Shown one piece after another: positions 48,604 through 58,281 of a stretch of DNA of 64,000 nt; position 1 is the first letter of the stretch; each line of letters opens with the position of its first letter. The position numbers and the translations under genes were made by a program. The DNA is from Theristus sp. LFF4_11 (taxonomy: Eukaryota; Nematoda; Chromadorea; Monhysterida; Xyalidae). A model generated the notes under the pieces. It was not told where the DNA came from, did not search any database, and worked only from the letters and a program-made list of their open reading frames with translations. The stretch is taken from assembly GCA_030248135.1 (NCBI GenBank), contig JASANC010001870.1, forward strand, positions 31,168-95,167, in the 5' to 3' direction.

Positions 48604-51430
48604 CAGCTATCTATCTATCAATCAATCAATCAATTTTATTTGTATGCCTCACGGCCAGTTCACATCAACACATTCACAAAACTTCCATTATGCAAAACAA
48701 ACACAATTGATGTCACAAAAAAAAAACCTAAAGAAACACAAGATTATTGATGAACTTGGTGAATGCATGAATGAAAGCAAGCAAAAAGTCGATGCAAACG
48801 AATGGGCAGATGACTGCCCGGGTATTCACACAAAGAAACAAAATCCACAAAATAAAACCAACCGTCGACAGTCAGAAACAATTGAATGTTAAAAAAAAAC
48901 GCGCAAACACAATTGAAGCTTGAGAGAAGAAATAAATAAAATAGCGCGATCACGAACCGACAACATCAGACAGCGCACAACGGCCACGATTGACATTCAG
49001 GCACGATTAAATTAAGCAAGAGAAAGCAAAATAAACACGGCACAGTTGCTTTTCTTTTCTTCATCGCAGTTTTTCTCTCTTGTTTTTTTTTTCTCTTTTT
49101 TTTCTTTTTTTTCTTTTTTTTTGTTTTTTTTGTTATTTTTTTGTTCATGGGCTTTTGTTTTTCCTGTGCCATCCCAAATACAGCTAACAGCAAGTGATGA
49201 GCAACAGCAAGCAAGTAACAGTGCTAGTTAACAAAAAGAATACCCTGAACACAAAAGCCACAAGAGCACACAGAAAAAACGCGAGATAAAAAGAGCTGTG
49301 ACATGGACACACACTTGCACCAGATACAAGAAAAAAGAAAACAACACGAAACGTCGCACAAAAGAGCACATGTGATTCAAAACAAAAACGCAATCACATT
49401 CAGTTGAACATGTTTCAAAACAAAACAAAACAAAACAAAGAGTGCTGGCGGCTGGGCGGACTCTCCTGTCTATTCCAATGCAGCAGAAAATTTACCAAAG
49501 ACAAATGAATGAATTTTTTTATATTCCTGTGTTTTGAGACGCCTCCGAAAACTGGCTGTAGTTGGTGAGGTGACAGTTTCATCAGACAAAAGATTCCAGA
49601 GATGTATGGTCCTAACGCACCAAAAATTTTTCCTGATAGTGGTCTTGTTTCTGGGAACTGCGAGTTTGAGTGAATGACCTCGAGTACCTGTTCCGGTTTG
49701 TTGAAAAATAAAGAAATCGTTCAGAAAGAGAACGAAAGTAACAGAATGGATAAATTTGTAAACCATGGTAAGGTCTGAAATGTGTCTTTGAATTATAATA
49801 GGGAGTAAGCCAGTTTGGTGAAGCCTGTCCTGGTATGATGTGTTCATTTCATAGCCGAGTAAATATTTTGTAAAAGATCTTTGTGGAGATTCAACAAGCT
49901 TATTTAAACCTATTAGAGATGAAGACCAAACAGTTGGGCAAAAATTTAGGTGGGGCAGGGCGAGTGTTTTGAACAGACGCAGCCTGAAACTTTTTGTTCT
50001 AATGCGGAAGCAGTGCTTGATGGTGCCAACTATGCTATTTGCTTTTTTGACAACGGTCCGAATATGGTCATTGAAACTCAAGGATTCATCAACAAGTACA
50101 CCTATATCTCTAATTGCTGGTGTTGATTCAATAGTTTTATTGTCTATTGTATATTGGAAATGAGGATTTTTCTTGGGTCCCACGTGGAGAATCCTTGTTT
50201 TTGAGACAGATAAATCGAGGGAGTTAAGCTTCATCCAGTTGTTTAAAGCATCAAGATCGCTTTGGATTGCAGCTCTGTCCTTCCAGTGATACACTTCTCT
50301 GTAAATTTTAACGTCATCAGCATACAAAACACATTTAGAGTGCGATATCACTTGAGGGAGGTCATTAATGAACAGCGCAAAAAGAACTGGTCCCAGTACG
50401 CTACCTTGGGGCACTCCGGAGGTAACCTCAACAGGTTTTGATTTAGCAGTGTTGATACGAACCCACTGGGATCGATTTTGAAGGTAGGCTTTAATCCAGT
50501 TCAACAAATAATGTTTAATTCCAAGATCCCATAGTTTTTGAAGAAGAATGCAGTGTGAAACCGTATCGAAAGCTTTCGAGATATCCAAATAGACAACGTC
50601 AGTTCCAAAACCATCATCAAGGGATTTTGTCCAGTCATTTAGACATAGTAAGAGTTGAGTCTCCACACTGCGTCCAGGAATGAAACCAAACTGGTAGGGG
50701 GAAAAGATGTTCTCTTGTAAGCAAAAACTAATCAGTTCATCCCTTATAATTTTTTCTAAAACTTTGCATACATTTGAAGTTAGAGATATCGGTCGGTAAT
50801 TATGCAAATAAGGGCTGCTAACTTTTTTCGGGATAGGTTGAACGACAGCTTGCCTCCAAAAATCGGGAACCTCGCTTCTATGCAAGGATGCATCCATGAT
50901 CATAGAGAGGGGTTCGGCTAAACTAGCAGACAGTTTTTTCAAGAAAATTTGAGGAACGCCGTCAGGACCACAAACTGTTTTCTTATTTAGTTTTTGTAGG
51001 TAAGAGAACACCACTTCTGGTGTTATTTGTTTTACTAGCGAGGAAGGTTCGTTTTCAACTTGTATTTTTACTGTGTGATCTTTTTGCTTGAAACTTTTCG
51101 CAAAGAAATCATTGAAAGCGACAGCTTTATCAATGTCAGACACCAGTGGCTCTCCATCTACGCTTTCTAGTACTGGTAAAGATCTGCTTTTCTTGATTCT
51201 CCTGTTGACAGCGGACCAAAATTTTTTAGGGTTTGGATTTTGGAATGCCCTGTTGTCGGCTGCAGTTGCTTCTTTTCTTTTCATTTTTTGTATGATGTGA
51301 TTAATTACCTGATAGGAAAGATATTGGTTGACACCATTTCTTGAAACTTTCTTGAGACGACATTGTATCATGTGCAGCTTATGCAAATTATCTATCTAGA
51401 AAATTTGCTCCAGCTATCTATATCGGCCCC
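48604..51430 (-). mobile_element. 5'-truncated non-LTR retrotransposon (LINE)
   Basis: It holds the reverse-transcriptase ORF 49470-51386 and a roughly 860-bp 3' region. The element ends in TTGATTGATTGATAGATAGA-type short repeats at 48604-48640. No endonuclease domain lies upstream of the RT ORF, so the copy is 5'-truncated, as is usual for LINEs. Confidence 0.75.
49470..51386 (-). CDS. LINE reverse transcriptase ORF, uninterrupted
   Basis: A 638-codon ORF on the minus strand. RT motifs in order: GPDGVPQIFLKKL (about 140), NYRPISLTS (about 197), YQFGFIPGRS, the catalytic VVYLDISKAFDTVSH (Asp about 268), SGVPQGSVLGPVLFALFIND (about 323) and the active site YADD (about 355-358), followed by the thumb and C-terminal region. 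Domain order and wording are of the Jockey/CR1 type of non-LTR element. The ORF starts without an endonuclease domain, so the true 5' end is missing. That the remaining ORF is intact over 1.9 kb suggests recent insertion. Confidence 0.85.
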   Translation of the reverse strand: MHKLHMIQCRLKKVSRNGVNQYLSYQVINHIIQKMKRKEATAADNRAFQNPNPKKFWSAVNRRIKKSRSLPVLESVDGEPLVSDIDKAVAFNDFFAKSFKQKDHTVKIQVENEPSSLVKQITPEVVFSYLQKLNKKTVCGPDGVPQIFLKKLSASLAEPLSMIMDASLHRSEVPDFWRQAVVQPIPKKVSSPYLHNYRPISLTSNVCKVLEKIIRDELISFCLQENIFSPYQFGFIPGRSVETQLLLCLNDWTKSLDDGFGTDVVYLDISKAFDTVSHCILLQKLWDLGIKHYLLNWIKAYLQNRSQWVRINTAKSKPVEVTSGVPQGSVLGPVLFALFINDLPQVISHSKCVLYADDVKIYREVYHWKDRAAIQSDLDALNNWMKLNSLDLSVSKTRILHVGPKKNPHFQYTIDNKTIESTPAIRDIGVLVDESLSFNDHIRTVVKKANSIVGTIKHCFRIRTKSFRLRLFKTLALPHLNFCPTVWSSSLIGLNKLVESPQRSFTKYLLGYEMNTSYQDRLHQTGLLPIIIQRHISDLTMVYKFIHSVTFVLFLNDFFIFQQTGTGTRGHSLKLAVPRNKTTIRKNFWCVRTIHLWNLLSDETVTSPTTASFRRRLKTQEYKKIHSFVFGKFSAALE

Positions 51431-51495
51431 CCCAACCCCTCGGCTCTGGAACAACTATGTTCATTGGTCACTCTAATTTTCCACGAGTATGTCTT

Positions 51496-51564
51496 GTCCA
51501 CAGCGAGGTTCGAACCCGGTACCTACAGAACTGTAGGCCGAAGTTCTACCGCTACGCCATGGAC
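51496..51564 (-). other. tRNA-like element (pseudo-tRNA or SINE head)
   Basis: On the minus strand GTCCATGGCGTAGCGGTAGA looks like an acceptor strand plus A box, and GGTTCGAACCTC is a good B box. The ends GTCCATG and CTGTGGAC pair. A CCTAC/GTAGG stem sits in the anticodon position, but the T stem and D stem pair poorly. The length of 69 suits a tRNA, but the weak arms point to a pseudogene or a tRNA-derived SINE within a repeat cluster. Confidence 0.45.
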
Positions 51565-51574
51565 GCGACTATAA

Positions 51575-51787
51575 CTGGAAAATTTTAGGGGGGCCGCGGG
51601 GGGCATGTGACTTTTTGGGGGGAGGGCGGTCAAAATTCTGAAATTTGATAGACAGATAGCTTAAAACGCTAAAAAGCTATAAAAACAGCAAAATCAGTAG
51701 CGAAAGCGGGACCTTGGGTGAGGGGGGGGTGTTTGCCAAATTTTAGAGGGGGGGTCAGGTGCCTTCTCGGTGAGGGGGAGGTGCACG
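51575..51787. repeat. G-rich inverted arm to the right of the LINE
   Basis: 51575-51700 is the inverse of 48480-48603 (AAGCTATAAAAACAGCAAAA and its mirror). The rest is G-rich (AGGGGGGGGTG, GAGGGGGGGTC) and could form quadruplexes. Confidence 0.5.
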
Positions 51788-52820
51788 TAGGGTTAGGGGC
51801 TTTGAAAAAAAAAATTCTTTTTATTTTTTTTTCGTTTTTTTTTTAATTTGGATTTTTTTTTCAAACTTAAAAAAAATTTGAAATTTTTTTTTTCTACTTT
51901 GCTCTGAAAATTCGATTTATGGCATAATTTTTTGAAAGTTCAAACCAAATTTTCTTCCCAACTTCTTTGTGTGCTTAGGTAAATGTCATTATTTGGTCAT
52001 TTTGACCGACGTACTCCATGTTTTTCGATTTGGATGACTTCTAGAGTCAATTTTTAGCGTTGAAATGACTTAACTGAATTGAAATATCGTTTCAGAAATC
52101 GTTTTCTTGCAACTTAGAACATGTTTTTCAGTCGGTAGGCCATGAGATGAACATGATATCTTGTTGATTGGCGTATGTTATAGGTCTACAATGGAGTTGT
52201 GCGATATATTGTTAAACAATTTGAGCGGAGATGTTGGTTAATACCACATCACACGACCGTTTTTCAGATACCCGATAACATGGCCACATGTTAAAACTTG
52301 CGTGCTGAGCTAAACTAACGTGTTAAACTTGCGTCTGTCAGTTGCCCGCAACGTGATCGCGAAATCATGGTACGTGTTTTCGATACGATGATTTGAAGAG
52401 TGGGCTCTCGCCATGCGGCAGACAGCATAGCTGGTTGAACCTGAAAGTAAGTGTCTTGGGGGGGGCGACCGGGTCGACAGGGGTTGCCGACTTAGCTACA
52501 GCAAACAGGAATTTTTGAACACAGTCAAATTTTGGTAATTTTCTAAAGAGGAACCACTAAGAACGGTTCAATATTCAAGTACACGTGAAAAATTGCCCTG
52601 TTTTACTGTTGAAAATGCAACTTTCCCTCTATGAAATGGACATAATTTCAATAAAACACGATTTTCGCTCTTATAGTTTCCCGGATCGTTCTGAAAATAG
52701 TCTAGATGAACTCAGCTCGACGAGACGCTTCGAACGAACCTAACTTGTAAAAAAAAAAATTTTTTTTTAAATTTTTTTTAATTTAAAAAAAAAATCCGGA
52801 TTTTTTTTTCCCTAACCCTA
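51788..52820 (+). mobile_element. hAT-like MITE with perfect 8-bp target duplication
   Basis: Ends TAGGGTTAGGGG ... CCCTAACCCTA. The octamer GGTGCACG is present at 51780-51787 and again at 52821-52828. This is the cleanest copy of the family. It shares the block CGACCGGGTCGACAGGGGTT with the other copies. No ORF. Confidence 0.85.
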
Positions 52821-52911
52821 GGTGCACGGGCAGCAAATTTTCCTGAGGGGGGGTGCACTGGCAGAAAAATTTCGTGAGGGGGGGTGCACGGGATCGCACG
52901 GGTCATACCAA

Positions 52912-53050
52912 ATTTTTGGATTTGTATACATTCTTAAAAGTGATTTTTTTGATTTTTGATCTGAAGTTGCTTGTAATGAGTCGTTGTAGGTTCCTAATCC
53001 TAAACCTAACGATGTAACGATGTAACGATGTAACGTTTATCGTACCAAGG
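52912..53050 (+). repeat. CCTAAT-rich dispersed repeat, left copy
   Basis: GATTTGTATACATTCTTAAA ... GAGTCGTTGTAGGTTCCTAA is repeated at 54710-54800. It is followed here by a short tandem array of ACGATGTA. Confidence 0.6.
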
Positions 53051-53201
53051 TAGTCACACGATGCCGAAGCATCGAAATAGGTAATACCCGTTAGTACAAA
53101 ATACAATGAAACAATCAATAACATCACGCATTAACCACCACACGAACAAAACACGATGAACTGACTGAGCTGACTGAGCTGAGGTTCTGAGAATTTGAAT
53201 T

Positions 53202-53531
53202 TTGAACTTTTTTCAAAACAAGTTATCAATCACGAAAACTGTCACACACGACGAAACATTAACAAATAAAATAACTAGCGAGAATCAAACTCATGACTGC
53301 CCGATCAAAACTGTTCAAAACAAAACAGATAATCCACTTCATCGACGATACGAATACGAACTCAAACTGCCGCACAATATCAGTGCACAAGACGAAACTC
53401 GACTGGCTTCTGAAGTTTCTGACGTATTAACAAAAGAAATCCTGAAAGAACACAAAAGGATTAGCAACGGAACACCACAAACATTTTCCGACCACAAGCA
53501 GGGCAATGTTGGCAAGTTTAGAAAAAGTTGA
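53202..53531 (+). CDS. Hypothetical hydrophilic ORF in repeat region
   Basis: A 109-codon ORF rich in Lys, Thr, Asn and Glu, with no domain I recognise and no spliced partner. It lies between repeat copies and a LINE fragment, so it may be repeat-derived or chance. Confidence 0.15.
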   Translation: MNFFQNKLSITKTVTHDETLTNKITSENQTHDCPIKTVQNKTDNPLHRRYEYELKLPHNISAQDETRLASEVSDVLTKEILKEHKRISNGTPQTFSDHKQGNVGKFRKS

Positions 53532-53697
53532 AGTGAAAGGGGACATTGAACACAATGTAATTGTTTGTTTGTTTTTCTTTTTCTTTTTTTTAAAGCAAGA
53601 ATGTTTAATGGACCTGAGATGAATTGATCAATTCGCAAAGTTTTTCTCAATGTGAAAGGAAGAGCAACGGAGAGCGGCATCCCCAGGTCCACGGAAA

Positions 53698-54192
53698 TCA
53701 AGCCAGAAGGGAGGGGAAACGTGTCGCAATAAATTTATGGATGAGTTGAGATTCGTTTGCAATAAGCCTATTTTTGAAAGAAGAGGTTGAGGGAGCTGAG
53801 ACTGTGTCTTGATTCAGACTGTTCCAGAGTTGGATGGTTCGCACGGCCCAAGCACCAGCTCTAATTGACGTCTTTACAGGCGGTGTGTTCAATTTATGTT
53901 GATGACCTCTAGTACCAAATTCCCCTTGGTGAACCTCAAAGAAGTCTGATAGATTTAAGACATAACACTTTGCATTGATAAATTTGTAAACCATTACCAG
54001 GTCTGACACAATTCTCTTGAATACAAGTGAACTTTGCTGCAAATCAATGAGCCGCTGGGTGTATGATGTTTCAAAATTTACACCTTCGAGATACTTTGTG
54101 AAACTTCTTTGAACGGATTCCACTCTCTTCAAAAGACCTACTTGAGACGGAGACCAAACCGAATTGCAATACGAGAGCTTGGTTACAACCAT
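53698..54192 (-). pseudogene. LINE reverse-transcriptase C-terminal fragment
   Basis: 164 codons match the end of the 49470-51386 ORF (LSYCNSVWSPSQVGLLKRVE; VRTIQLWNSLNQDTV versus VRTIHLWNLLSDETV). The protein differs substantially, so this is a separate, older element. The RT core is missing, and the start abuts a CCTAAT array. Confidence 0.75.
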
Positions 54193-54320
54193 CCTAATCC
54201 TAATCCTAAGCCAAGCCTTTTTGATAAGGTGAAAATGATCAATTTAGTTTTTGCATTTTTTTCTTTCCTGTGTTATGGAGGAGGAGCACCGGAACTGCAG
54301 ATGCAGCTGTTTTAATAATG
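54190..54320 (+). repeat. Direct repeat unit with CCTAATCCTAAT start
   Basis: CCTAATCCTAATCCTAAGCC ... GATAAGGTGAAAATGATCAA ... TTTCTTTCCTGTG recurs at 54790-54920 with few changes. Confidence 0.65.
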
Positions 54321-54479
54321 ATGCATTACGAATTTTTGCCTTAGAAAAACACAGAAATTTTTGTAAAATACAGAATATTTTGTGCAAACAAGCTGCTTGT
54401 TTGGTCAGAAACAACAAAATCTATGCAGGGACAGACACAAACGTCAAGAAAAATGCAAAAATTACGGTATTTTTGGAAA

Positions 54480-54660
54480 AAATTGAGATGAGATTGACCA
54501 CCGGGAGGGGGGGTGCGATCCCGTGTTTTCTCGCGGAGGGGGGTGGGGGGGAGTCTAGTACCCGTGTCGAGGTAAAGGGGGGGAGGGGGTACACGGATAT
54601 CTGCCCGTGCACGGTCAGGATTTGCGGCTGAGGGGGGGGTGGACCCCCCCCCCCCCCCCC
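54480..54660. repeat. G-tract cluster
   Basis: Many runs of four to eight G with short spacers, then a run of C. There is no gene. Similar blocks lie at 51715-51787 and 52830-52895. Confidence 0.5.
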
Positions 54661-54704
54661 GCACTTTCGCTACTGAGCAAAATAATGCTAAAAAATAACA
54701 CTAA

Positions 54705-54925
54705 AAATCGATTTGTATACATTCTTAAAAGTGTTTTTTTTCAAATTTCTGATCAGAGGTTGCTTGCAATGAGTCGTTGTAGGTTCCTAATCCTAATCCT
54801 AAACCTAATCCTCCTAATCCTAAGCCAAGCCTTTTTGATAAGGTGAAAATGATCAAATTAGTTTTTGCATTTTTTCTTTCCTGTGTGTTGGGCCTTCGCC
54901 ACTGCATGCACCTGTTTTAATAATG
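54705..54925 (+). repeat. Second copy of the CCTAAT-rich composite repeat
   Basis: It combines the 52912-53010 unit and the 54190-54320 unit in one continuous stretch. It looks like the parental arrangement from which the two separated pieces derive. Confidence 0.55.
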
Positions 54926-55623
54926 ATGCATCACGCTAAAGATCAACTATTAATACAGCATGGCCGAATAAATAAGGCAGTCTCATTCAAGGCGAGATTA
55001 GTCGCAGACTAGGAGTTGCCTTTCCAAAAAATGCCAAGATATTCGCCAATCGAGTGTGCAATGTATAAAGAATGACAGAATAGCACGAATAGGTAACCAA
55101 TTTATTTTGAGAAACATGCCAAATTAGACCAAATTGGGTTTTTGAACGTCTTTTTTCTTTCATTCAAATTTCGCGCGCTCCTTGCACCCTGAAAAAGCTG
55201 CCATGTTTACTCGGCCATACCGTATTTCTGTCGTCCAGTTGGCGAATAATATTGTTACAGCAACAGTATTGAGCGCTTGGTTGTTGCGAGTTGCAGGAAG
55301 CATGTAGCAGCACACCCCACAATCTTGATTTTACTTTTTCATCCAGCGACACCCGCCAGCAAACCGCAGTACACAACAAGAATACTTTTACACTGTAAAA
55401 TCAACGCATGCAGCAGAACATGCACCGCACATTTGTTAGCATGTCTGTTAAAAAATAGTTTGTTTGTGCACTGTTTGGTGATTTCGATTTGTCAAAGATG
55501 TGAAAATTCAACAATCGGGCCTTTCGAGTAGTTAATAGAACTGACTAATTTGAATTCACCGAGAAGACGTCAAGACGAATAGTTTTTGTGCAATTTTCAG
55601 CGTGTTGTGCGCGATGCTGAGCG

Positions 55624-55815
55624 ATGGAATCAGTTGATGTGCGGCCGTCGGTGCAGACAGTGATTGCGATTGGCGTCATTGTCACAAGTTTTGTAATCAT
55701 ATTGCTGGTGTTGTGCTTCTCGATATGTGCCACAATTTACGTTTGGCTCGACGAAACGCGACAACGACGCGCTGAGCGACTGTTGCTCTCCACTTATCCA
55801 CTTTATGGTGCTTGA
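55624..55815 (+). CDS. Hypothetical small single-pass membrane protein
   Basis: 63 codons: a short polar N-terminus, a strong membrane segment (VIAIGVIVTSFVIILLVLCF) and a basic cytoplasmic-type tail (DETRQRRAERLLLSTYPLYG). A strong acceptor-like ATTTTCAG lies about 23 bases upstream of the ATG, as for several real genes here. I do not recognise the family. Confidence 0.4.
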   Translation: MESVDVRPSVQTVIAIGVIVTSFVIILLVLCFSICATIYVWLDETRQRRAERLLLSTYPLYGA

Positions 55816-56149
55816 TTGATGCTGCGCGCCACCAGCGCCACCACGACACACGCCTCCAACATTGAGCGGTATATGCCGAAAGTGTGTTTCGCTGGTTGTA
55901 TCGCACGTGCAATGTACCGGGTGGCCAAAAGATTACCGGAATTCAAATTGCTCTATCTCGTGTTTGGTTAAATGTATAGAGCTAACATTTGGAATTTTTA
56001 CAGAACTTAGATTTGAATTTTTCTTCATGTATAGTTTTTTGACAATTGAAAAGTTCACTTTTTGACTGGTTGAACGTTGAACGTTGTGCAACGAGTGCAA
56101 CAGAAAATAATGCTGTTTGGTTTGGTGTTGAAAACGTTGGAAACTATAC

Positions 56150-56320
56150 AGTCAGCTAATTGGTTGACAATCACGTGATGCATACAGGGTGATCAGAAAA
56201 AAACGTCAATAAATAAAACGGCTGGTATTCAGAACTGAAGCAACCTTTTGACCTGAAACTTACAACGTGCAGCTGTACTTGTATGCATCTCGTGATTACC
56301 AACCAATCTGCATATGATGA
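56150..56320. repeat. GATTGGTTG-family MITE with a CAGGGTGATC insertion
   Basis: ACAGTCAGCTAATTGGTTGA and the mirrored TACCAACCAATCTGC bound the element. At 56183 it is interrupted by a TA-flanked CAGGGTGATCAGAAAAAAA mariner-like end, so one element has landed in another. A further CAGGGTATTTC end lies at 56571. Confidence 0.5.
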
Positions 56321-56652
56321 TGGCTAGGCCTAAAAGCAGAGAACCATCTTACATTGGTTGATTAGCCCGAGAACTGCTCAACCAGTCATTTCATTTACAG
56401 AAAGAAACATCTATTTGTCATGCTGAATATAGCATATCTGCGCTGTCTGTTGGGAAGGAAGGCTAAAATCACTTTAGCTCTAAAATTTTGCAGTCAGTGA
56501 AAAAGTTTACATGACGAAAATGTTTTGTCATACTGCTTTTGAGTATCATTTGAGAATATCAATGTATGTACAGGGTATTTCTAAAACTGTTTGGTAATAA
56601 AAGAGTGCAGTATTTCTTGACGATTTCTGTAACAGCCTGTATGCCATTGCGT

Positions 56653-57642
56653 TCAATTTTTCTTTTCTTTGCTGCTACCCGTTGACGGGCTCGTCATCGA
56701 CACGGCTGACGCCGGCGAAAGCGCACTAAAACAGAAATAGAAAAACATTGCTGTTCGGGTGGTGATTTAAAAAAAAACGCGCTAACGTGCTCGCAGCGTC
56801 CGACTGGTGGCCGATGGATTTTGCCGGAGCGCCCTCAGTCATTTGCAGCTGCTCAGGAGTGCTCCAGAAGTAATGCCAGCGCTCTTGCAGTGTCATCTTG
56901 TAGCGTGCCGCGTCCGGGTCGGGTGGCGCGATGAAAATGTAGACACCGGTGGCTGCGACAGTGCCGAGCACAAGCAGACCAGTGAGCGCCCACAGAATGA
57001 TCACGGGCACTGGCGTTGACGGCTTGCCTGTGCGACAACACAACGATCAGCATTTGCTGTGCCTTTGAGCTCACAGTTTCAGCATACTTCGCTTAGCAAG
57101 TCCTGGAGACGAATGTAGCGCTCGACTATCTGATTTATGAATATCGAATATCTGAATTCTTGTTTTATGCACGAAACAGTGGCTTCACCTTTTTCGGATG
57201 TCTCTGTTGCATTTGTTGTTTTGGTAGATGCTTCCGTTGAAGAAGCAGCTGGTTTGTCAGCCGCTTTTGTTGAAGTGGCAGCTGGTTTCGTGGCCGCTTT
57301 TGTTGAAGTAGTGGCAGCTGGTTTCGTGGCTGCTTTTGTTGAAATGGCAGCTGATGTTGTAGTTGCGTCTGTCGAAGTGGCAGCCGGTTTTGTAGCTGCT
57401 TCTGTGTAAGTAGCAGCTGGTTTGGTAGTACCAGCAGTTGACTGCGTTGCAGTATCAGTTGCAACCGAATTTGGTGCCGCTGGTTTCCAGTAATAAAGAT
57501 CAACAAATGGATGGGTGGATGGATCAGTGGCAGCCGTGGTTGGGTCAGCAGCGACTGTGATGCGAAATGCATCGAACACACACGTCACAAACAGCAAAAC
57601 TATCAGGGCCGAATGAAACACTGAAACACGCTGTTGCGCCAT
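56653..57642 (-). CDS. Mucin-like type I membrane protein, unknown
   Basis: Three phase-consistent exons, 57642-57189, 57027-56787 and 56725-56653, give 255 residues. A signal peptide (SALIVLLFVTCVFDAFRITV) is followed by a long Thr/Ala/Ser/Pro-Lys region built of imperfect repeats (TKAATKPAATST), probably O-glycosylated. Then comes one membrane segment (VIILWALTGLLVLGTVAATG) and a roughly 85-residue cytoplasmic tail. The organisation is that of a surface mucin-like protein; no family is recognisable from such low-complexity sequence. An in-frame upstream start would lengthen the N-terminus, but 57642 gives the better signal peptide. Confidence 0.6.
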
Positions 57643-58281
57643 GATGACTGATTGATAGCTTTGTGTGTTGGTGTTATTGTTATACAAACGTTACGAAAAC
57701 GGAAGTAAGTCGAGATATCCCCACTTTTATCATACACCTCTCCTTGTGCAACACGAGGAACCACGAAGAAGAGAAGCAAGACAAGAATGAAATCACTTGT
57801 AGCATAAAATGTGAACATTTCAGCAATCGATGGAGTTTTTGTTGAACCAACCATAACTGGCACTCTATAACGTCACACTTTATCTGTCGTGATAGATCGA
57901 AAGCATTTGAACAACAGACATTAAGGCGCGCACCAAAAAAAGATAAAACCTAAGTCAGTCACTGGTGTCGAGCTGATCACCAGACTAAAGTGGTTCAAAA
58001 CAAAAAATACCCAATAACCAAGGATTTATTGTACAATGACATCACATAGACTTTCTTCATTCTATCAATTAATCTCAGATCAGCTATAATCAGCAAGATA
58101 TCAAGGCTGAGAAAGCGAACGAATCAGCATAGCATGCGACAACTCAGAGCAATGACGAACGTTCATCGGCTGATCAATTCAAGTGAACTCAGTGCGCTAC
58201 ATTCGCATTGTAATGCAGGCAAGTGGCGAGTGGCGCTGCTCGTGAAGCGTGCGTGCTCAATGCAACTGTACAGCAGCACAA

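Noticed and set aside
54780..54830. Telomere-like CCTAAT/CCTAAA array
   Set aside because: Only a few irregular units, inside a dispersed repeat with copies elsewhere and genes on both sides; not a telomere.
57603..57863. ORF with a signal-like segment upstream of the mucin-like gene
   Set aside because: Different frame from the mucin-like exon and no phase-compatible splice to it; left unannotated.
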